DNA of 64,000 nucleotides from Brevibacillus sedimenti (GTDB taxonomy: Bacteria > Bacillota > Bacilli > Brevibacillales > Brevibacillaceae): the NCBI RefSeq assembly GCF_020923495.1, contig NZ_CP064048.1, positions 2,853,001 to 2,917,000 of the forward strand, written 5' to 3'. Below the pieces are notes generated by a model. The model searched no databases and was not told the DNA's origin. It saw only the letters and a list, made by a program, of their open reading frames with translations. The number at the start of each line of letters is the position of its first letter. Within the stretch, counting starts at the first letter, position 1. Position numbers and translations under genes: made by a program. This document shows, one piece after another, positions 8,553 to 18,628 of the stretch.

Positions 8553-9440
8553 ATGGACACGCTGATTGATCAATTCATCCATTTCCTGGCTGTGGAAAAA
8601 GGGCTGTCGCCCAACACGCTCGAATCGTACCAGCGGGATATGGTTGCCTATACGGCATACCTGCAGGAGCAGGGGGTGACCCGGATCGAGGACTCCACGC
8701 GGAGCCAGATTATCGGCTATCTGATGACCCTCCAGGAAAAGGGACGGGCTACTGCCACCCTGTCCCGCAATCTGGCGTCAATCCGGGCCTTTTATCAATA
8801 TCTCGTCCGCGACAAGTACATAGACAAGGACCCGTCCATCCATCTGGAGACCCCCAAAATTGAAAAGCGCCTGCCCAAGGTGCTCTCGGTCGAGGAAGTG
8901 GAACGGCTGCTCGACAGCCCGCCGGTCGACTCTCCGGCAGGGCTGCGCGACAAGGCGATGCTGGAACTGCTGTACGCGACCGGTATCCGCGTCTCCGAAC
9001 TGGTCAACCTGGATGTAAGCGATGTCAACCTGGAGATGGGATTCGTCAAGTGCATGGGCAAGGGGTCCAAGGAGCGGATCATCCCGCTCGGCTCCGTCGC
9101 CATCCAAATGGTGCGCCACTATTTGCAGGCGGGACGGCCGAAGCTGGTGAAGCAGCCGGGCGAGACAGCCCTGTTTCTCAACCATCTGGGCAAGCAGATC
9201 ACCCGGCAGGGATTTTGGAAAATCATCAAGCGCTACGCGCAGAAGGCCAACATTCGGACCGAAATCACGCCGCACACGCTGCGCCATTCGTTCGCCACGC
9301 ACCTGCTGGAAAACGGAGCAGATCTCCGGTCTGTACAGGAAATGCTGGGTCACGCGGACATTTCCACAACGCAGATTTACACGCATGTGACCCGTTCGCG
9401 CATCAAGGACATTTACGCAAAAACCCACCCGAGAGCGTAG
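8553..9440 (+). CDS. xerD: site-specific tyrosine recombinase XerD
   Basis: This 295-residue tyrosine recombinase (RipX in B. subtilis) works with a XerC-type partner to resolve chromosome dimers at dif near FtsK. An N-terminal SAM-like core-binding domain (1-100) precedes the catalytic domain. The full catalytic set is visible: R146, K170, H241, R244 (HTLRHSF), H267 and the nucleophile Y276. The location after fur-yqzK and before phosphopentomutase is the conserved chromosomal place, so this is not a mobile-element integrase. Start is ATG 8553; GAAGGGG lies upstream. Confidence 0.95.
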   Translation: MDTLIDQFIHFLAVEKGLSPNTLESYQRDMVAYTAYLQEQGVTRIEDSTRSQIIGYLMTLQEKGRATATLSRNLASIRAFYQYLVRDKYIDKDPSIHLETPKIEKRLPKVLSVEEVERLLDSPPVDSPAGLRDKAMLELLYATGIRVSELVNLDVSDVNLEMGFVKCMGKGSKERIIPLGSVAIQMVRHYLQAGRPKLVKQPGETALFLNHLGKQITRQGFWKIIKRYAQKANIRTEITPHTLRHSFATHLLENGADLRSVQEMLGHADISTTQIYTHVTRSRIKDIYAKTHPRA

Positions 9441-9455
9441 TCTCTCTTTTTTTCC

Positions 9456-9473
9456 TCGTCAGACGTCTGACGA
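9456..9473. promoter_or_regulatory. 18-bp perfect palindrome, possible operator
   Basis: TCGTCAGACGTCTGACGA is a perfect palindrome without loop, 38 bases upstream of deoB. It lacks a T run and looks like a binding site for a dimeric regulator of the nucleoside operon. The regulator is unknown. Confidence 0.5.
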
Positions 9474-9510
9474 CTGAACACTTTGATGATTGTTGCAGGA
9501 GGCGGTTTTT

Positions 9511-10686
9511 ATGTCACGTTTTTCTCGAGTCTTCTTAATTGTGATGGACAGCGTCGGAATCGGGGAGCTGCCGGATGCGGCCCGCTTCAACGATGAAGGC
9601 GCTCATACGCTGGGCCATATCGCCGAGCGAGTCGACGGCTTTTCCCTGCCTCATCTGCAGGCGCTCGGCCTGGGCAATATTGCCCCGTTGCGAAACGTAC
9701 CGGCTGTTGAAGCTCCCAAGGCGCACTGGGGGAAAATGAAAGAGATCTCCATCGGCAAGGACACGACGACCGGACACTGGGAGATCATGGGCCTGCACGT
9801 GTCCACGCCGTTTCGCACCTATCCCGACGGCTTCCCGGCCGAGCTGATCCGCGAGTTCGAGCAGCGGATCGGACGCAAGGTGCTGGGCAACAAGGTGGCG
9901 TCCGGCACCGCGATTATTGAGGAACTGGGCGAGGAACACATGCGGACCGGCGATGTAATCGTCTACACCTCGGCCGACAGCGTGTTCCAGGTGGCAGCGC
10001 ACGAAGAAGTGGTGCCGCTGGAAGAGCTGTACCGCATCTGCCAGATCGCCCGCGAGCTGACACTGCGGGACGAATTTGCCGTCACCCGCGTCATCGCCCG
10101 TCCGTTCGTCGGCAAGCCGGGGGCGTTTGTGCGTACGCCCAACCGGCATGATTACTCCGTCAAGCCGTTTGCGCCGACGGTCATGAACCGGCTTGTGGAT
10201 GCGGGGCTGACGTCGATTGCGATCGGCAAAATCAGCGACATCTACGCCGACGAGGGAATTACCCGCTCCATTCGGACCAAGGACAACATGGACGGCGTTG
10301 ACCAGTTGCTGAAGACGATGAACGAGGATTTTACCGGCTTGAGCTTTGTCAATCTGGTCGATTTTGACGCCAAGTATGGCCACCGCCGCGATCCCGAGGG
10401 CTACGGCCGGGCGCTGATGGAGTTTGACGCCCGCATTCCGGAGCTTCTCAATGCGCTGGACAGCGGTGACTTGTTGATCATCACCGCCGATCACGGCAAT
10501 GACCCGGTACACCACGGCACGGACCACACCCGCGAATACGTGCCGCTTCTGGTCTACCACAAGGGCATCGCGCAGGGAAGCGATTTGGGCGTGCGCGGCA
10601 CGTTTGCCGACGTCGGCGCGACGATTGCCGAAAACTTTGGCGTCAAGGCGCCCGAGATCGGGGAAAGCTTTTTGGCCAGATTGTAA
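9511..10686 (+). CDS. deoB: phosphopentomutase
   Basis: DeoB (Drm) interconverts ribose 1- and 5-phosphate and their deoxy forms, linking nucleoside breakdown to the pentose pathway. It has 391 residues. D13 in IVMDSVGIG is a metal ligand and T85 in [10 protein letters not shown] is the phosphorylated threonine position known in the Bacillus cereus enzyme; the C-terminal DHGNDP and DHTREYVP metal motifs are present. I chose ATG 9511, directly behind AGGAGGCGG, over an upstream in-frame start. It leads an operon with punA and pdp. Confidence 0.95.
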   Translation: MSRFSRVFLIVMDSVGIGELPDAARFNDEGAHTLGHIAERVDGFSLPHLQALGLGNIAPLRNVPAVEAPKAHWGKMKEISIGKDTTTGHWEIMGLHVSTPFRTYPDGFPAELIREFEQRIGRKVLGNKVASGTAIIEELGEEHMRTGDVIVYTSADSVFQVAAHEEVVPLEELYRICQIARELTLRDEFAVTRVIARPFVGKPGAFVRTPNRHDYSVKPFAPTVMNRLVDAGLTSIAIGKISDIYADEGITRSIRTKDNMDGVDQLLKTMNEDFTGLSFVNLVDFDAKYGHRRDPEGYGRALMEFDARIPELLNALDSGDLLIITADHGNDPVHHGTDHTREYVPLLVYHKGIAQGSDLGVRGTFADVGATIAENFGVKAPEIGESFLARL

Positions 10687-10719
10687 GATGAAAAAATGAA
10701 ATCGAGAGGGGAAAACACG

Positions 10720-11529
10720 ATGAGCAGCATACAAGAAGCAGTTGCCTACATTCAACCGAAACTGACGGAAAAACCGACCATCGGCCTGGTGCTCGGCTCC
10801 GGTCTGGGGGTACTGGCAGACGAGATCGAAAATCCGGTCGTCATCCCGTACCACGAGATTCCCGGCTTTACCGTCTCCACCGTGGTCGGACACAAGGGAC
10901 AGCTTGTCATCGGCAAGCTGCAGGGCAAGCAGGTCGTGGCCATGCAGGGGCGTTTCCATTATTATGAAGGTCACGAACTGGACGCCGTGGTGTTCCCCAT
11001 CCGCGTCATGAAACAGCTCGGCGTGGAGACGATCATCGTCACCAACGCTGCCGGCGGGATCAATGAGAGCTACAAGCCGGGCAACCTGATGCTGATTGCC
11101 GACCACATCAACATGACGTTCCGCAACCCGCTGATCGGCCCCAACGACGACACTCTGGGTCCCCGTTTCCCCGACATGTCGGAAGCCTATTCCAAATCAC
11201 TTCGCGCTGTGGCAAAAGAAGTGGCGGCAGAGCTGGGCATCACCTTGCAGGAAGGGGTCTACGTCGGTCTGCTCGGCCCGAGCTACGAGACGCCGACCGA
11301 GATCCGCATGCTGCGGATTCTGGGAGGAGACGCCGTCGGCATGTCGACCGTGCCGGAGGTAATCGCGGCCCGTCACATGGGGATGAACGTGCTCGGCATC
11401 TCCTGCATCAGCAACATGGCGGCCGGCATCTTGGAACAGCCGCTTTCCCACGATGAAGTGATGGAGACGACCGAACGCGTGAAGGCCCAGTTCCTGTCAC
11501 TGGTGAACGGGATCGTGGCGAAATTATAG
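10720..11529 (+). CDS. punA: purine-nucleoside phosphorylase (trimeric type)
   Basis: This 269-residue enzyme cleaves purine (deoxy)nucleosides with phosphate to the base and (deoxy)ribose 1-phosphate, which DeoB then converts. Family marks are GLVLGSGLG near 24, GRFHYYEGHE and the SNMAAGI segment near the C-terminus. It is the guanosine/inosine-type PupG. Start is ATG 10720 behind GAGAGGGG, 33 bases after deoB. Confidence 0.95.
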   Translation: MSSIQEAVAYIQPKLTEKPTIGLVLGSGLGVLADEIENPVVIPYHEIPGFTVSTVVGHKGQLVIGKLQGKQVVAMQGRFHYYEGHELDAVVFPIRVMKQLGVETIIVTNAAGGINESYKPGNLMLIADHINMTFRNPLIGPNDDTLGPRFPDMSEAYSKSLRAVAKEVAAELGITLQEGVYVGLLGPSYETPTEIRMLRILGGDAVGMSTVPEVIAARHMGMNVLGISCISNMAAGILEQPLSHDEVMETTERVKAQFLSLVNGIVAKL

Positions 11530-11564
11530 GCTGGCGGCAGCACACGAGGGTGGGGTGAAACAGC

Positions 11565-12869
11565 ATGCGCATGGTGGATATTATCGCGAAGAAACGGGAC
11601 GGCAAGGAACTGAGCACGGAGGAGATTCAGTTTCTCGTCGACGGCTATACAAATGGAAGCATTCCCGACTACCAAATGTCCGCCTGGGCCATGGCCGTAC
11701 TGTTCCGCGGCATGACGCCGCGCGAAACCGGCGATTTGACCATGGCGATGGCAAGATCCGGGGAGCAGTTGGACTTAACGTCCATTCCGGGAGTAAAAGT
11801 GGACAAACACAGCACTGGCGGCGTGGGCGACAAGACGACGCTGGTCGTGGCGCCGCTGGTGGCGGCGGCCGGCATTCCCGTGGCCAAAATGTCCGGACGC
11901 GGTCTGGGACACTCGGGCGGCACGATCGACAAACTGGAGTCGTTCGCCGGGTTTCAGGTGGAACGCACCCGCGAGCAGTTCTTCCAACAGGTGCGGGACA
12001 TCGGTGTGGCGGTAATCGGTCAGTCCGGCAACCTGACGCCCGCAGACAAAAAACTGTACGCCCTGCGTGACGTAACTGCCACGGTGGAAGCAGTGCCGCT
12101 GATCGCCAGCTCGATCATGTCCAAAAAGATCGCGGCGGGGGCCGATGCCATCCTGCTTGATGTAAAAGTAGGCAAAGGCGCATTTATGAAGACGCTCGAA
12201 GAAGCAGAGACACTCGCCCGCGCAATGGTGGATATCGGCAGCCAGGTGGGGCGCAAGACGGTGGCTGTCATCAGCGACATGAATCAGCCGCTTGGCTTTG
12301 CCGTAGGCAACGCGCTGGAAGTAAAAGAGGCGATCGCAACGCTCGCTGGAAACGGTCCCAAGGATTTGACGGAATTGGCGCTGGCAATCGGCGCTCGCAT
12401 GCTCGTGCTGGGCGGGCTGGCGTCGTCTGTGGACGAAGGGCGAGGCCGTCTGGAGGAGATCATCGCCAGCGGCAAAGCCGTGGATAAACTGGCGCAAATG
12501 GTGGAGGCACAGGGCGGCAACAAACGTGACGTGTACGAACCGGACCGCCTTCCCCAAGCGGGATTGACCGCACAGGTCACGGCGCAGCAGGACGGCTACC
12601 TGGCCGGGATCGACGCAGAGACGGTTGGGCATGCCTCTGTCGTGCTGGGGGCGGGCCGATTGACCAAGGAGATGCCGATTGACCTGGCGGTTGGCATCGT
12701 GCTGCACAAAAAGCGGGGGGATCGGGTGCGCGCCGGCGAACCGCTGGCCACCCTGCACGCCAACGACGAGCGCTTGCTGCAAGATGCCCTCAAGGACGTG
12801 GCTGAAGCGTTTGCGTACAGCAGCGAGCAGCCGCCGGAGCAGCCGCTCATTTACAAGATTGTTGAATAA
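11565..12869 (+). CDS. pdp: pyrimidine-nucleoside phosphorylase
   Basis: This 434-residue enzyme phosphorolyses uridine, thymidine and deoxyuridine. The phosphate-binding [10 protein letters not shown] motif is near residue 81, and the start MRMVDII matches B. subtilis Pdp closely. It completes a salvage operon with deoB and punA; in B. subtilis, as I recall, pdp is elsewhere, next to nupC and deoC, so its position here differs. Confidence 0.95.
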   Translation: MRMVDIIAKKRDGKELSTEEIQFLVDGYTNGSIPDYQMSAWAMAVLFRGMTPRETGDLTMAMARSGEQLDLTSIPGVKVDKHSTGGVGDKTTLVVAPLVAAAGIPVAKMSGRGLGHSGGTIDKLESFAGFQVERTREQFFQQVRDIGVAVIGQSGNLTPADKKLYALRDVTATVEAVPLIASSIMSKKIAAGADAILLDVKVGKGAFMKTLEEAETLARAMVDIGSQVGRKTVAVISDMNQPLGFAVGNALEVKEAIATLAGNGPKDLTELALAIGARMLVLGGLASSVDEGRGRLEEIIASGKAVDKLAQMVEAQGGNKRDVYEPDRLPQAGLTAQVTAQQDGYLAGIDAETVGHASVVLGAGRLTKEMPIDLAVGIVLHKKRGDRVRAGEPLATLHANDERLLQDALKDVAEAFAYSSEQPPEQPLIYKIVE

Positions 12870-12902
12870 TAGCGACGTGTGTGAGCCACCCCGAAGCAAA
12901 CA

Positions 12903-12931
12903 CAGGGAGTGCGGTGTTGCCGCACGCCCTG
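12903..12931 (+). terminator. stem-loop after pdp, terminator-like
   Basis: CAGGG-A-GTGCGG pairs with CCGCAC-G-CCCTG across a 5-base loop, with one mismatch. There is no T run, so termination is uncertain. Confidence 0.35.
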
Positions 12932-13140
12932 TTGCGCAGGGGAGAACCGCTGGAGAGCGCTCTGCGGTCGTTGTTATCTGGCAATTCGGATAAAAATGTG
13001 CAATCTCCGATAAATTATTATTGATTAATCAACTGAATTGCGGTTCAATGGTAGAAAAGAGGCTTGCCATATAATATAAAAAATTATTTATTGTTAAGAA
13101 TCCGTTTATAATTTTTTATAATTCTACTTGTCAAAATTCG

Positions 13141-13169
13141 TTGACACCAATAACAATTGCGTATATTTT
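13141..13169 (+). promoter_or_regulatory. promoter of Lrp-family regulator
   Basis: A consensus TTGACA is followed after 17 bases by TATTTT (or after 15 bases by TATATT), about 80 bases before the start codon and downstream of the 13106-13121 dyad. Confidence 0.45.
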
Positions 13170-13246
13170 TAAGGTGACAGGCAAAATGTTAACGATTTTT
13201 TCGAATTTCGTAAAAATCTGATGGAGGTTCTACAAAAATCGTATTT

Positions 13247-13717
13247 ATGAGAAAGCTGGACCATGTTGATAAACAGATCCTGCAGATCCTCCAGGAAGAC
13301 GGACGACGGCCCTATACCGAAATTGCTCAACAACTAGGCTTGAGCGAGGGCACCATCCGTTCGCGCATCACCCGCCTGTTGCAAGATGGCGTGTTTCAGT
13401 TCGTGATTCACCCCGATCCGGAAAAGCTGGGATTGCACGTTCAGGCCATTATCGGTCTGACCACCAAGCTGGGATGGCAAAACAGCGTGGCCGAGGAGCT
13501 GAGCAAGTTTCCCGAGGTTCGGTTCGTGGGTGCGTTCAGCGGCAAGCACGACTTGATCATTCAAGCGTGTTTCCATAATAACGAAGAACTCATCACCTTC
13601 GTCAACGAGCGGCTTTCGCAAATTGAGGGAATCGCCGCGGCCGACGTGTCGCTGGAACTGAAGCAGTACAAGGATTCCTTCTCGTTCGTTCGTGACGACG
13701 AAGTGCCGATCCAGTGA
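13247..13717 (+). CDS. Lrp/AsnC family transcriptional regulator
   Basis: This 156-residue regulator has an N-terminal helix-turn-helix (about 20-42: YTEIAQQLGLSEGTIRSRITRL) and a C-terminal ligand-sensing RAM domain. Such proteins form octamers and respond to amino acids. It stands just upstream of the opp operon in the same direction, so it may control peptide uptake or itself; this is inference. The ATG at 13247 is 19 bases from the nearest GGAGG, an unusually long gap, and no better in-frame start exists. Confidence 0.9.
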   Translation: MRKLDHVDKQILQILQEDGRRPYTEIAQQLGLSEGTIRSRITRLLQDGVFQFVIHPDPEKLGLHVQAIIGLTTKLGWQNSVAEELSKFPEVRFVGAFSGKHDLIIQACFHNNEELITFVNERLSQIEGIAAADVSLELKQYKDSFSFVRDDEVPIQ

Positions 13718-13752
13718 AAGGAGTTGATGCCAGTCAAAGTCATCGCGAGCAC

Positions 13753-13781
13753 TTGTCCATTTTTTGGTATTTGAATATTCG
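13753..13781 (+). promoter_or_regulatory. possible oppA promoter
   Basis: TTGTCC and TATTCG are separated by 17 bases in the short gap between the Lrp-family gene and oppA. Confidence 0.3.
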
Positions 13782-13840
13782 GAAAAAAGACAAAAGAAGG
13801 AAGAAAGAGAAAAAAGATCAGAGAATTGGGGGTTATTGCG

Positions 13841-15481
13841 TTGAAAAAGAGCATTTTTGCACTTGTCAGTTCTGTAGCTGTTCTCGGTGCGGCTTTGGCC
13901 GGTTGCGGTGGTCAGCAAGCATCTACGGGCGATCAAAACAAGCCTGCTGATCAACAACCAGCCGATAACAAAGAGAAAAAACCGCAAGTTCTGCGGCTGA
14001 ACCTGCATTCCGAGCCGCCGACTGCTGACCCGGGCATTGCCGAGGACACGACGTCCGGTGCGATCATTCAGGCGACCTTTGACGGCCTGACCCGGATTGG
14101 TAAGGACGGCAAAACACCGGAACCGTCTGTAGCGGAAAAAATTGACGTATCTGACGACGGTCTGACGTACACGTTCCACCTGCGAGAAAGCTACTGGAGC
14201 AACGGTGATCCGGTAACAGCCCATGACTTTGAATACGCCTGGAAGCGTGCCCTCGATCCGAAAACGGCATCCAACTACGCGTATCAGCTCTACTACATTA
14301 AAAATGGCGAAGCCTTCAACAGGAATCAAGCGAAAGCGGACGACGTCGGCGTAAAAGCGCTGGATGAAAAGACGCTGCAAGTGACACTGGAAAACCCGAC
14401 GCCGTTTTTCCTCGAACTGACCACGTTCAGAACGTACTATCCGGTCAATAAAAAACTGGTCGAATCGAATCCGAAGTGGGCGAACGAAGCGAGCACCCAC
14501 GTGGGCAACGGTCCATTCAAGATGGAATCGTGGGAGCACAAGAGCAAAATGGTGCTCGTGAAAAACGACAAATACTGGGACGCAGAAAACGTCAAGCTGG
14601 AACGCATCGAGTTCTCCATGGTAGAGGACGAGATGACCGAGCTGAACATGTATGAAAACGGCGATCTCGACTGGGCCGGCGCACCGATGAGCTCCCTGCC
14701 GACGGATGCCATTCCGGCGCTGAAAGACTCCGGAAAGATGACGACTCAGCCGATCGCTGGTGTCTACTGGTACAAGTTCAATACTGAGAAACCGCCGTTC
14801 AACAACGTGAAGATCCGGAAAGCATTTGCCTATGCGATCGACCGTCAGTCCCTGATTGACAACATCCTGCAGACCGGCCAGCTCCCGGCCATGGGCGCCG
14901 TGCCGCCATCCATGGCACTGAACAAGGACGGCTACTTCAAGGACAACGACGTGGACACGGCCAAGAAACTGCTGGAAGAGGGCATGAAGGAGCTGGGCAT
15001 TTCCAAGCTGCCTACGATCACACTCTCCTACAACACGCATGAGGGCCATCAAAAGATCGCTCAGGCGATTCAGGACCAGTGGAAGAAGAATCTCGGCGTA
15101 GACGTGAAACTGGAAAACAAAGAGTGGAAGGTGTACCTGGAAGACCTCCACGAGGGGAATTATCAGGTCGGCCGCATGGGTTGGCTGGGTGACTTCAACG
15201 ACCCGATCAACTTCCTGGAACTGTACAAGGATAAGGATGGCGGCAACAACGACACCCGTTGGGAACATCCGAAGTTCAAGGAGCTGCTGAACCGCTCCGC
15301 GAAGGAATCGGGAGAACAGCGCATGAAGACCCTCGCCGAAGCGGAAGCGATCCTGATGGACGAAATGCCCATCATGCCGATCTATTTCTACACCCTCTCC
15401 TGGGTGAAGGACGACGATGTCCATGGCGTCGTCATCGACGGTCTGGGCGGCGTCGACTGGAAATGGGCGTACATTGAGTAA
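13841..15481 (+). CDS. oppA: oligopeptide ABC transporter substrate-binding lipoprotein
   Basis: This is the extracellular peptide-binding protein of an Opp/Dpp importer (SBP_bac_5 family). A signal peptide ends in the lipobox LAGC, with the lipid-modified cysteine at residue 22 followed by a Ser/Gln/Asp-rich linker. It has 546 residues. The start is TTG 13841, eight bases after GGGGG; another TTG five codons upstream lies inside the ribosome site region. The family core motif LTYTFHLRES..WSNGDPVTAHDF is present near 105-130. It heads the operon oppABCDF. Confidence 0.93.
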   Translation: MKKSIFALVSSVAVLGAALAGCGGQQASTGDQNKPADQQPADNKEKKPQVLRLNLHSEPPTADPGIAEDTTSGAIIQATFDGLTRIGKDGKTPEPSVAEKIDVSDDGLTYTFHLRESYWSNGDPVTAHDFEYAWKRALDPKTASNYAYQLYYIKNGEAFNRNQAKADDVGVKALDEKTLQVTLENPTPFFLELTTFRTYYPVNKKLVESNPKWANEASTHVGNGPFKMESWEHKSKMVLVKNDKYWDAENVKLERIEFSMVEDEMTELNMYENGDLDWAGAPMSSLPTDAIPALKDSGKMTTQPIAGVYWYKFNTEKPPFNNVKIRKAFAYAIDRQSLIDNILQTGQLPAMGAVPPSMALNKDGYFKDNDVDTAKKLLEEGMKELGISKLPTITLSYNTHEGHQKIAQAIQDQWKKNLGVDVKLENKEWKVYLEDLHEGNYQVGRMGWLGDFNDPINFLELYKDKDGGNNDTRWEHPKFKELLNRSAKESGEQRMKTLAEAEAILMDEMPIMPIYFYTLSWVKDDDVHGVVIDGLGGVDWKWAYIE

Positions 15482-15533
15482 TCGTGAGTTCCCCGCCGTT
15501 TGAGCGCACGCCAACGGCCCCCGGTTCTGCAGG

Positions 15534-15569
15534 GATAAGGTATATGGAACCCCATATACCTTATCTTTT
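15534..15569 (+). terminator. strong hairpin between oppA and oppB
   Basis: A perfect 14-base stem (GATAAGGTATATGG / CCATATACCTTATC) with loop AACC is followed by only TTTT. It probably acts as a partial terminator or 3' stabiliser that raises oppA over the rest of the operon. Confidence 0.6.
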
Positions 15570-15661
15570 GCGGACTGGTTGCAAGAGACAGACGGCAGTA
15601 CGCCGATAGAGAGAGAATAAGAGCAAGAGATCTGCCACAAGGGTTATTTGCACAGCCGATT

Positions 15662-15694
15662 TTTGCACTGCTTTCCGTGGGAACGCAGTGCAAA
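15662..15694 (+). other. second hairpin between oppA and oppB
   Basis: TTTGCACTGC pairs perfectly with GCAGTGCAAA, with a further TTCC/GGAA inside. No T run follows. Together with the first hairpin it makes the 268-base oppA-oppB gap strongly structured. Confidence 0.55.
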
Positions 15695-15749
15695 GATGGG
15701 TCGTGAAAGCAACAACACCATCATTCAATGCATAAGGGGGTAAGTTTTT

Positions 15750-16682
15750 TTGATCCGTTATCTTGGCAAGCGTATCTTTTTTATGCTGCTCTCGCTATTC
15801 CTGATCATAACGGCCACCTTCTTCATCATGAAAGCGGTTCCGGGTGGTCCGTTTACGTCCGAAAAAAACGTTCCGGACGAAATTCGCGCCGCGCTGGAGG
15901 CCAAATACAAGCTGAATCTGCCGCTGCATGAGCAGTATCTCGATTATCTGATAGGCATCCTCAAATGGGATTTGGGGCCGTCATTTGCCGAAAAGTCCTC
16001 CACGGTAAATGAAATCATTAACCGCGGGTTCCCCGTATCTGCCCATCTGGGTGCGCAAGCCCTGCTGATTGCCATCTTTGGAGGCATCACGCTGGGTGTC
16101 ATTGCGGCGTTGAAGCACAACAAATGGCAGGACTATACTGCCATGGTTCTCGCTGTGCTCGGATTGTCTGTTCCCAGCTTTATTCTTGCGTCATTTTTAC
16201 AATACTTCTTTGCAATGAAAATGGGCTGGTTTCCCATTGCGAAGTGGGAAGGATTTGAGTATACGATTCTGCCTTCTCTTGCGTTGGCTGCCATGCCGAT
16301 GGCGTTTATCGCACGCCTCACCCGCTCCAATATGCTGGAAGTGATGAGTCAGGACTACATCAAGACGGCAAAAGCCAAAGGCCTCAACACGGTTACGATT
16401 ACCGTCAAGCACGCGATTCGCAACGCTCTCCTGCCTGTCATTACTTACCTGGGTCCGCTTGTTGCCAACATTTTGACGGGTGCGTTTGTCATCGAGCGCA
16501 TTTTCGGGGTGCCCGGACTGGGACGCGAGTTTGTCATGTCCATCACGAACCGCGACTACACGGTCATCATGGGAACGACAGTGTTCTACTCGATTATCCT
16601 CGTCACGGCGGTTTTGCTGGTAGACATCGCGTACACTCTGATTGACCCGAGGATCAAACTGAGTGACACAGGAAGGGAGTAA
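15750..16682 (+). CDS. oppB: oligopeptide ABC transporter permease
   Basis: This 310-residue inner-membrane permease has about six membrane segments. The BPD_transp_1 EAA-type loop is visible around residues 190-225 ([22 protein letters not shown]). The N-terminus [17 protein letters not shown] is typical of OppB/DppB. The start is TTG at 15750 behind AAGGGGG. It pairs with OppC to form the channel. Confidence 0.93.
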   Translation: MIRYLGKRIFFMLLSLFLIITATFFIMKAVPGGPFTSEKNVPDEIRAALEAKYKLNLPLHEQYLDYLIGILKWDLGPSFAEKSSTVNEIINRGFPVSAHLGAQALLIAIFGGITLGVIAALKHNKWQDYTAMVLAVLGLSVPSFILASFLQYFFAMKMGWFPIAKWEGFEYTILPSLALAAMPMAFIARLTRSNMLEVMSQDYIKTAKAKGLNTVTITVKHAIRNALLPVITYLGPLVANILTGAFVIERIFGVPGLGREFVMSITNRDYTVIMGTTVFYSIILVTAVLLVDIAYTLIDPRIKLSDTGRE

Positions 16683-16688
16683 TGTTTC

Positions 16689-17603
16689 ATGCAACTGACG
16701 AAAGAGCATTTCGAGCCCATATCCGTCGATTTTCGCCAGGCGGAGGAAATCAAGCGTCCCAGCCTCTCTTTCTGGGCTGACGTCTGGCGCCGGCTGAAAA
16801 TGAACAAGGTGGCCATGGCCTCCCTGATCTTTATCCTGATCCTGGTCGCCTGTGCCATTTTTATCCCGATTTTCAGTTCCCATGACTACAGGACGACTGA
16901 ACTTACAGGCAAGAACCAGCCGCCGTCGGCTGAGCACTGGTTTGGGACGGATGACTTGGGCCGTGACGTTTTCGTCCGCGTCTGGTACGGCGCACGCATC
17001 TCGCTGGAAGTAGGGTTTGCTGCAGCCATCATCGACTTGATTATCGGGATGATCTGGGGCGGTATCGCCGGTTTCTACGGGGGCAAAGTGGATGAAATCA
17101 TGATGCGTATTGCCGATATTTTGTACGCAATTCCATACCTGCTCGTGGTGATTTTGCTCATGGTGGTGATGGAGCAGGGGGTTGGCACCATCATCATCGC
17201 TCTGACCATTACCGGTTGGATCGGGATGGCGCGGATTGTCCGCGGCCAAATTATCCAATTGAAGGCGCAAGAGTTTGTCCTGGCAGCCCGCTCCCTTGGT
17301 GCGGATAACAGCCGTCTGATTTTCAAACACCTGATCCCCAACGCGCTGGGGCCGATCATTGTAACGTTGAGTCTGACCGTACCGAACGCGATCTTTGCGG
17401 AGTCGTTCCTTTCCTTCATCGGATTGGGCGTTTCTGCTCCGGTCGCATCGTGGGGTACAATGTCGTCCGAAGGCTTGTCGGCCATGAGATACTACCCCTG
17501 GCGGCTGATGTTCCCGGCTCTCTTCATCTCCATAACAATGCTGGCATTCAACCTGTTCGGTGACGGTCTGCGCGACGCCGTAGACCCACGCTTGCGCAAA
17601 TAG
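16689..17603 (+). CDS. oppC: oligopeptide ABC transporter permease
   Basis: This 304-residue second permease subunit has an N-terminal OppC_N segment (SLSFWADVWRRLKMNKVAMASL) and about six membrane segments, with the EAA loop near 190-215 (MARIVRGQIIQLKAQEFVLAA). Start is ATG 16689 behind GGGAG, six bases after oppB. Confidence 0.93.
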   Translation: MQLTKEHFEPISVDFRQAEEIKRPSLSFWADVWRRLKMNKVAMASLIFILILVACAIFIPIFSSHDYRTTELTGKNQPPSAEHWFGTDDLGRDVFVRVWYGARISLEVGFAAAIIDLIIGMIWGGIAGFYGGKVDEIMMRIADILYAIPYLLVVILLMVVMEQGVGTIIIALTITGWIGMARIVRGQIIQLKAQEFVLAARSLGADNSRLIFKHLIPNALGPIIVTLSLTVPNAIFAESFLSFIGLGVSAPVASWGTMSSEGLSAMRYYPWRLMFPALFISITMLAFNLFGDGLRDAVDPRLRK

Positions 17604-17617
17604 GAGGGATCATCACA

Positions 17618-18613
17618 ATGGAACGCATTCTTGAAGTAAAAGACCTGCATGTCTCCTTCCACACGTACGCGGGGGAAGTAAAAGCGGTACGCGGCGTGAA
17701 CTTTTACGTCAATAAGGGAGAAGCAGTCGCGATTGTAGGGGAGTCCGGCTGCGGCAAGTCCGTGACGGCGCAAACCCTGATGAAGCTGATTCCGATGCCG
17801 CCGGGTGAAATCAAAAAAGGGGAAATCATCTTCAACGGCGAGAACATCGTCAATAAGTCAAACAAAGAGATGGAAGCGATTCGCGGCAAGGATATCGGGA
17901 TGATCTTCCAGGACCCGATGACCTCGCTGAACCCGACACTGACTGTGGGCAACCAGATCATGGAAGGGTTGATCAAGCATCAAAAGATGACGCGTGCCGA
18001 TGCCCGTGCGCGTGCCATCGAACTCTTGAACATGGTCGGCATCCCGCAGCCGGAAAAACGCGTCGACCAGTATCCGCACGAATTTTCCGGCGGGATGCGG
18101 CAGCGTGCCATGATTGCCATTGCGCTCGCCTGCTCGCCCAAGCTGTTGATTGCGGATGAGCCGACCACCGCGCTGGACGTGACGATTCAGGCGCAGATTT
18201 TGGACCTGATGAAAGAACTGCAGAAAAAGACAGGCACGTCGATCATCCTGATCACGCACGACCTGGGTGTCGTGGCGGAAATGTGCGACCGCGTCATCGT
18301 CATGTACGCTGGAAAGGTGATCGAAACGGGAACGGTCGACGACATCTTCTACAATCCGCAGCATCCGTACACCAAAGGGCTGCTGCGCTCCGTTCCGCGC
18401 CTGGACCTGAATCGCGACGAGCCGCTTACGCCGATTTTCGGCACTCCGCCGGACCTGCTTCGTCCTCCTGTCGGCTGCGGATTTACTGCCCGCTGCGAAT
18501 CAGCCATGCGCGTCTGCCAGGAGTACGATCCTGAATTGAAAGATATCAGCTCGACACAACGCGCCGCCTGCTGGCTGCAGCACCCGCTGGCGCAGAACCG
18601 CGCAGGATCGTAA
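17618..18613 (+). CDS. oppD: oligopeptide ABC transporter ATP-binding protein
   Basis: This 331-residue ATPase has Walker A GESGCGKS near 43, signature FSGGMRQR near 157, and Walker [13 protein letters not shown]. The C-terminal oligo_HPY region carries a cysteine-containing segment ([16 protein letters not shown]), which in several OppD/DppD proteins binds an Fe-S cluster. Start is ATG 17618 behind AGGAGGG. Confidence 0.94.
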   Translation: MERILEVKDLHVSFHTYAGEVKAVRGVNFYVNKGEAVAIVGESGCGKSVTAQTLMKLIPMPPGEIKKGEIIFNGENIVNKSNKEMEAIRGKDIGMIFQDPMTSLNPTLTVGNQIMEGLIKHQKMTRADARARAIELLNMVGIPQPEKRVDQYPHEFSGGMRQRAMIAIALACSPKLLIADEPTTALDVTIQAQILDLMKELQKKTGTSIILITHDLGVVAEMCDRVIVMYAGKVIETGTVDDIFYNPQHPYTKGLLRSVPRLDLNRDEPLTPIFGTPPDLLRPPVGCGFTARCESAMRVCQEYDPELKDISSTQRAACWLQHPLAQNRAGS

Positions 18614-18628
18614 GAGGAGGGGTAACCA

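Larger units (their letters stand above)
12870..13246. other. intergenic region, AT-rich in its second half
   Basis: This 377-base gap has no gene. The first part carries the GC-rich stem-loop at 12903-12931. From about 13010 to 13210 the DNA becomes sharply AT-rich compared with its surroundings, and it contains the palindromic pair TTATAA-TTTT-TTATAA at 13106-13121 and a promoter at 13141. It is the likely control region of the Lrp-family gene. Confidence 0.5.

Noticed and set aside
8553-9440. Mobile-element integrase
   Set aside because: The tyrosine recombinase is XerD in its conserved chromosomal context, with no att sites or phage genes nearby.
13334-15640. 768-codon open frame on the minus strand
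   Set aside because: It lies antisense across the Lrp-family gene and oppA, has no ribosome site or domain, and is explained by GC-rich third codon positions of the real genes.
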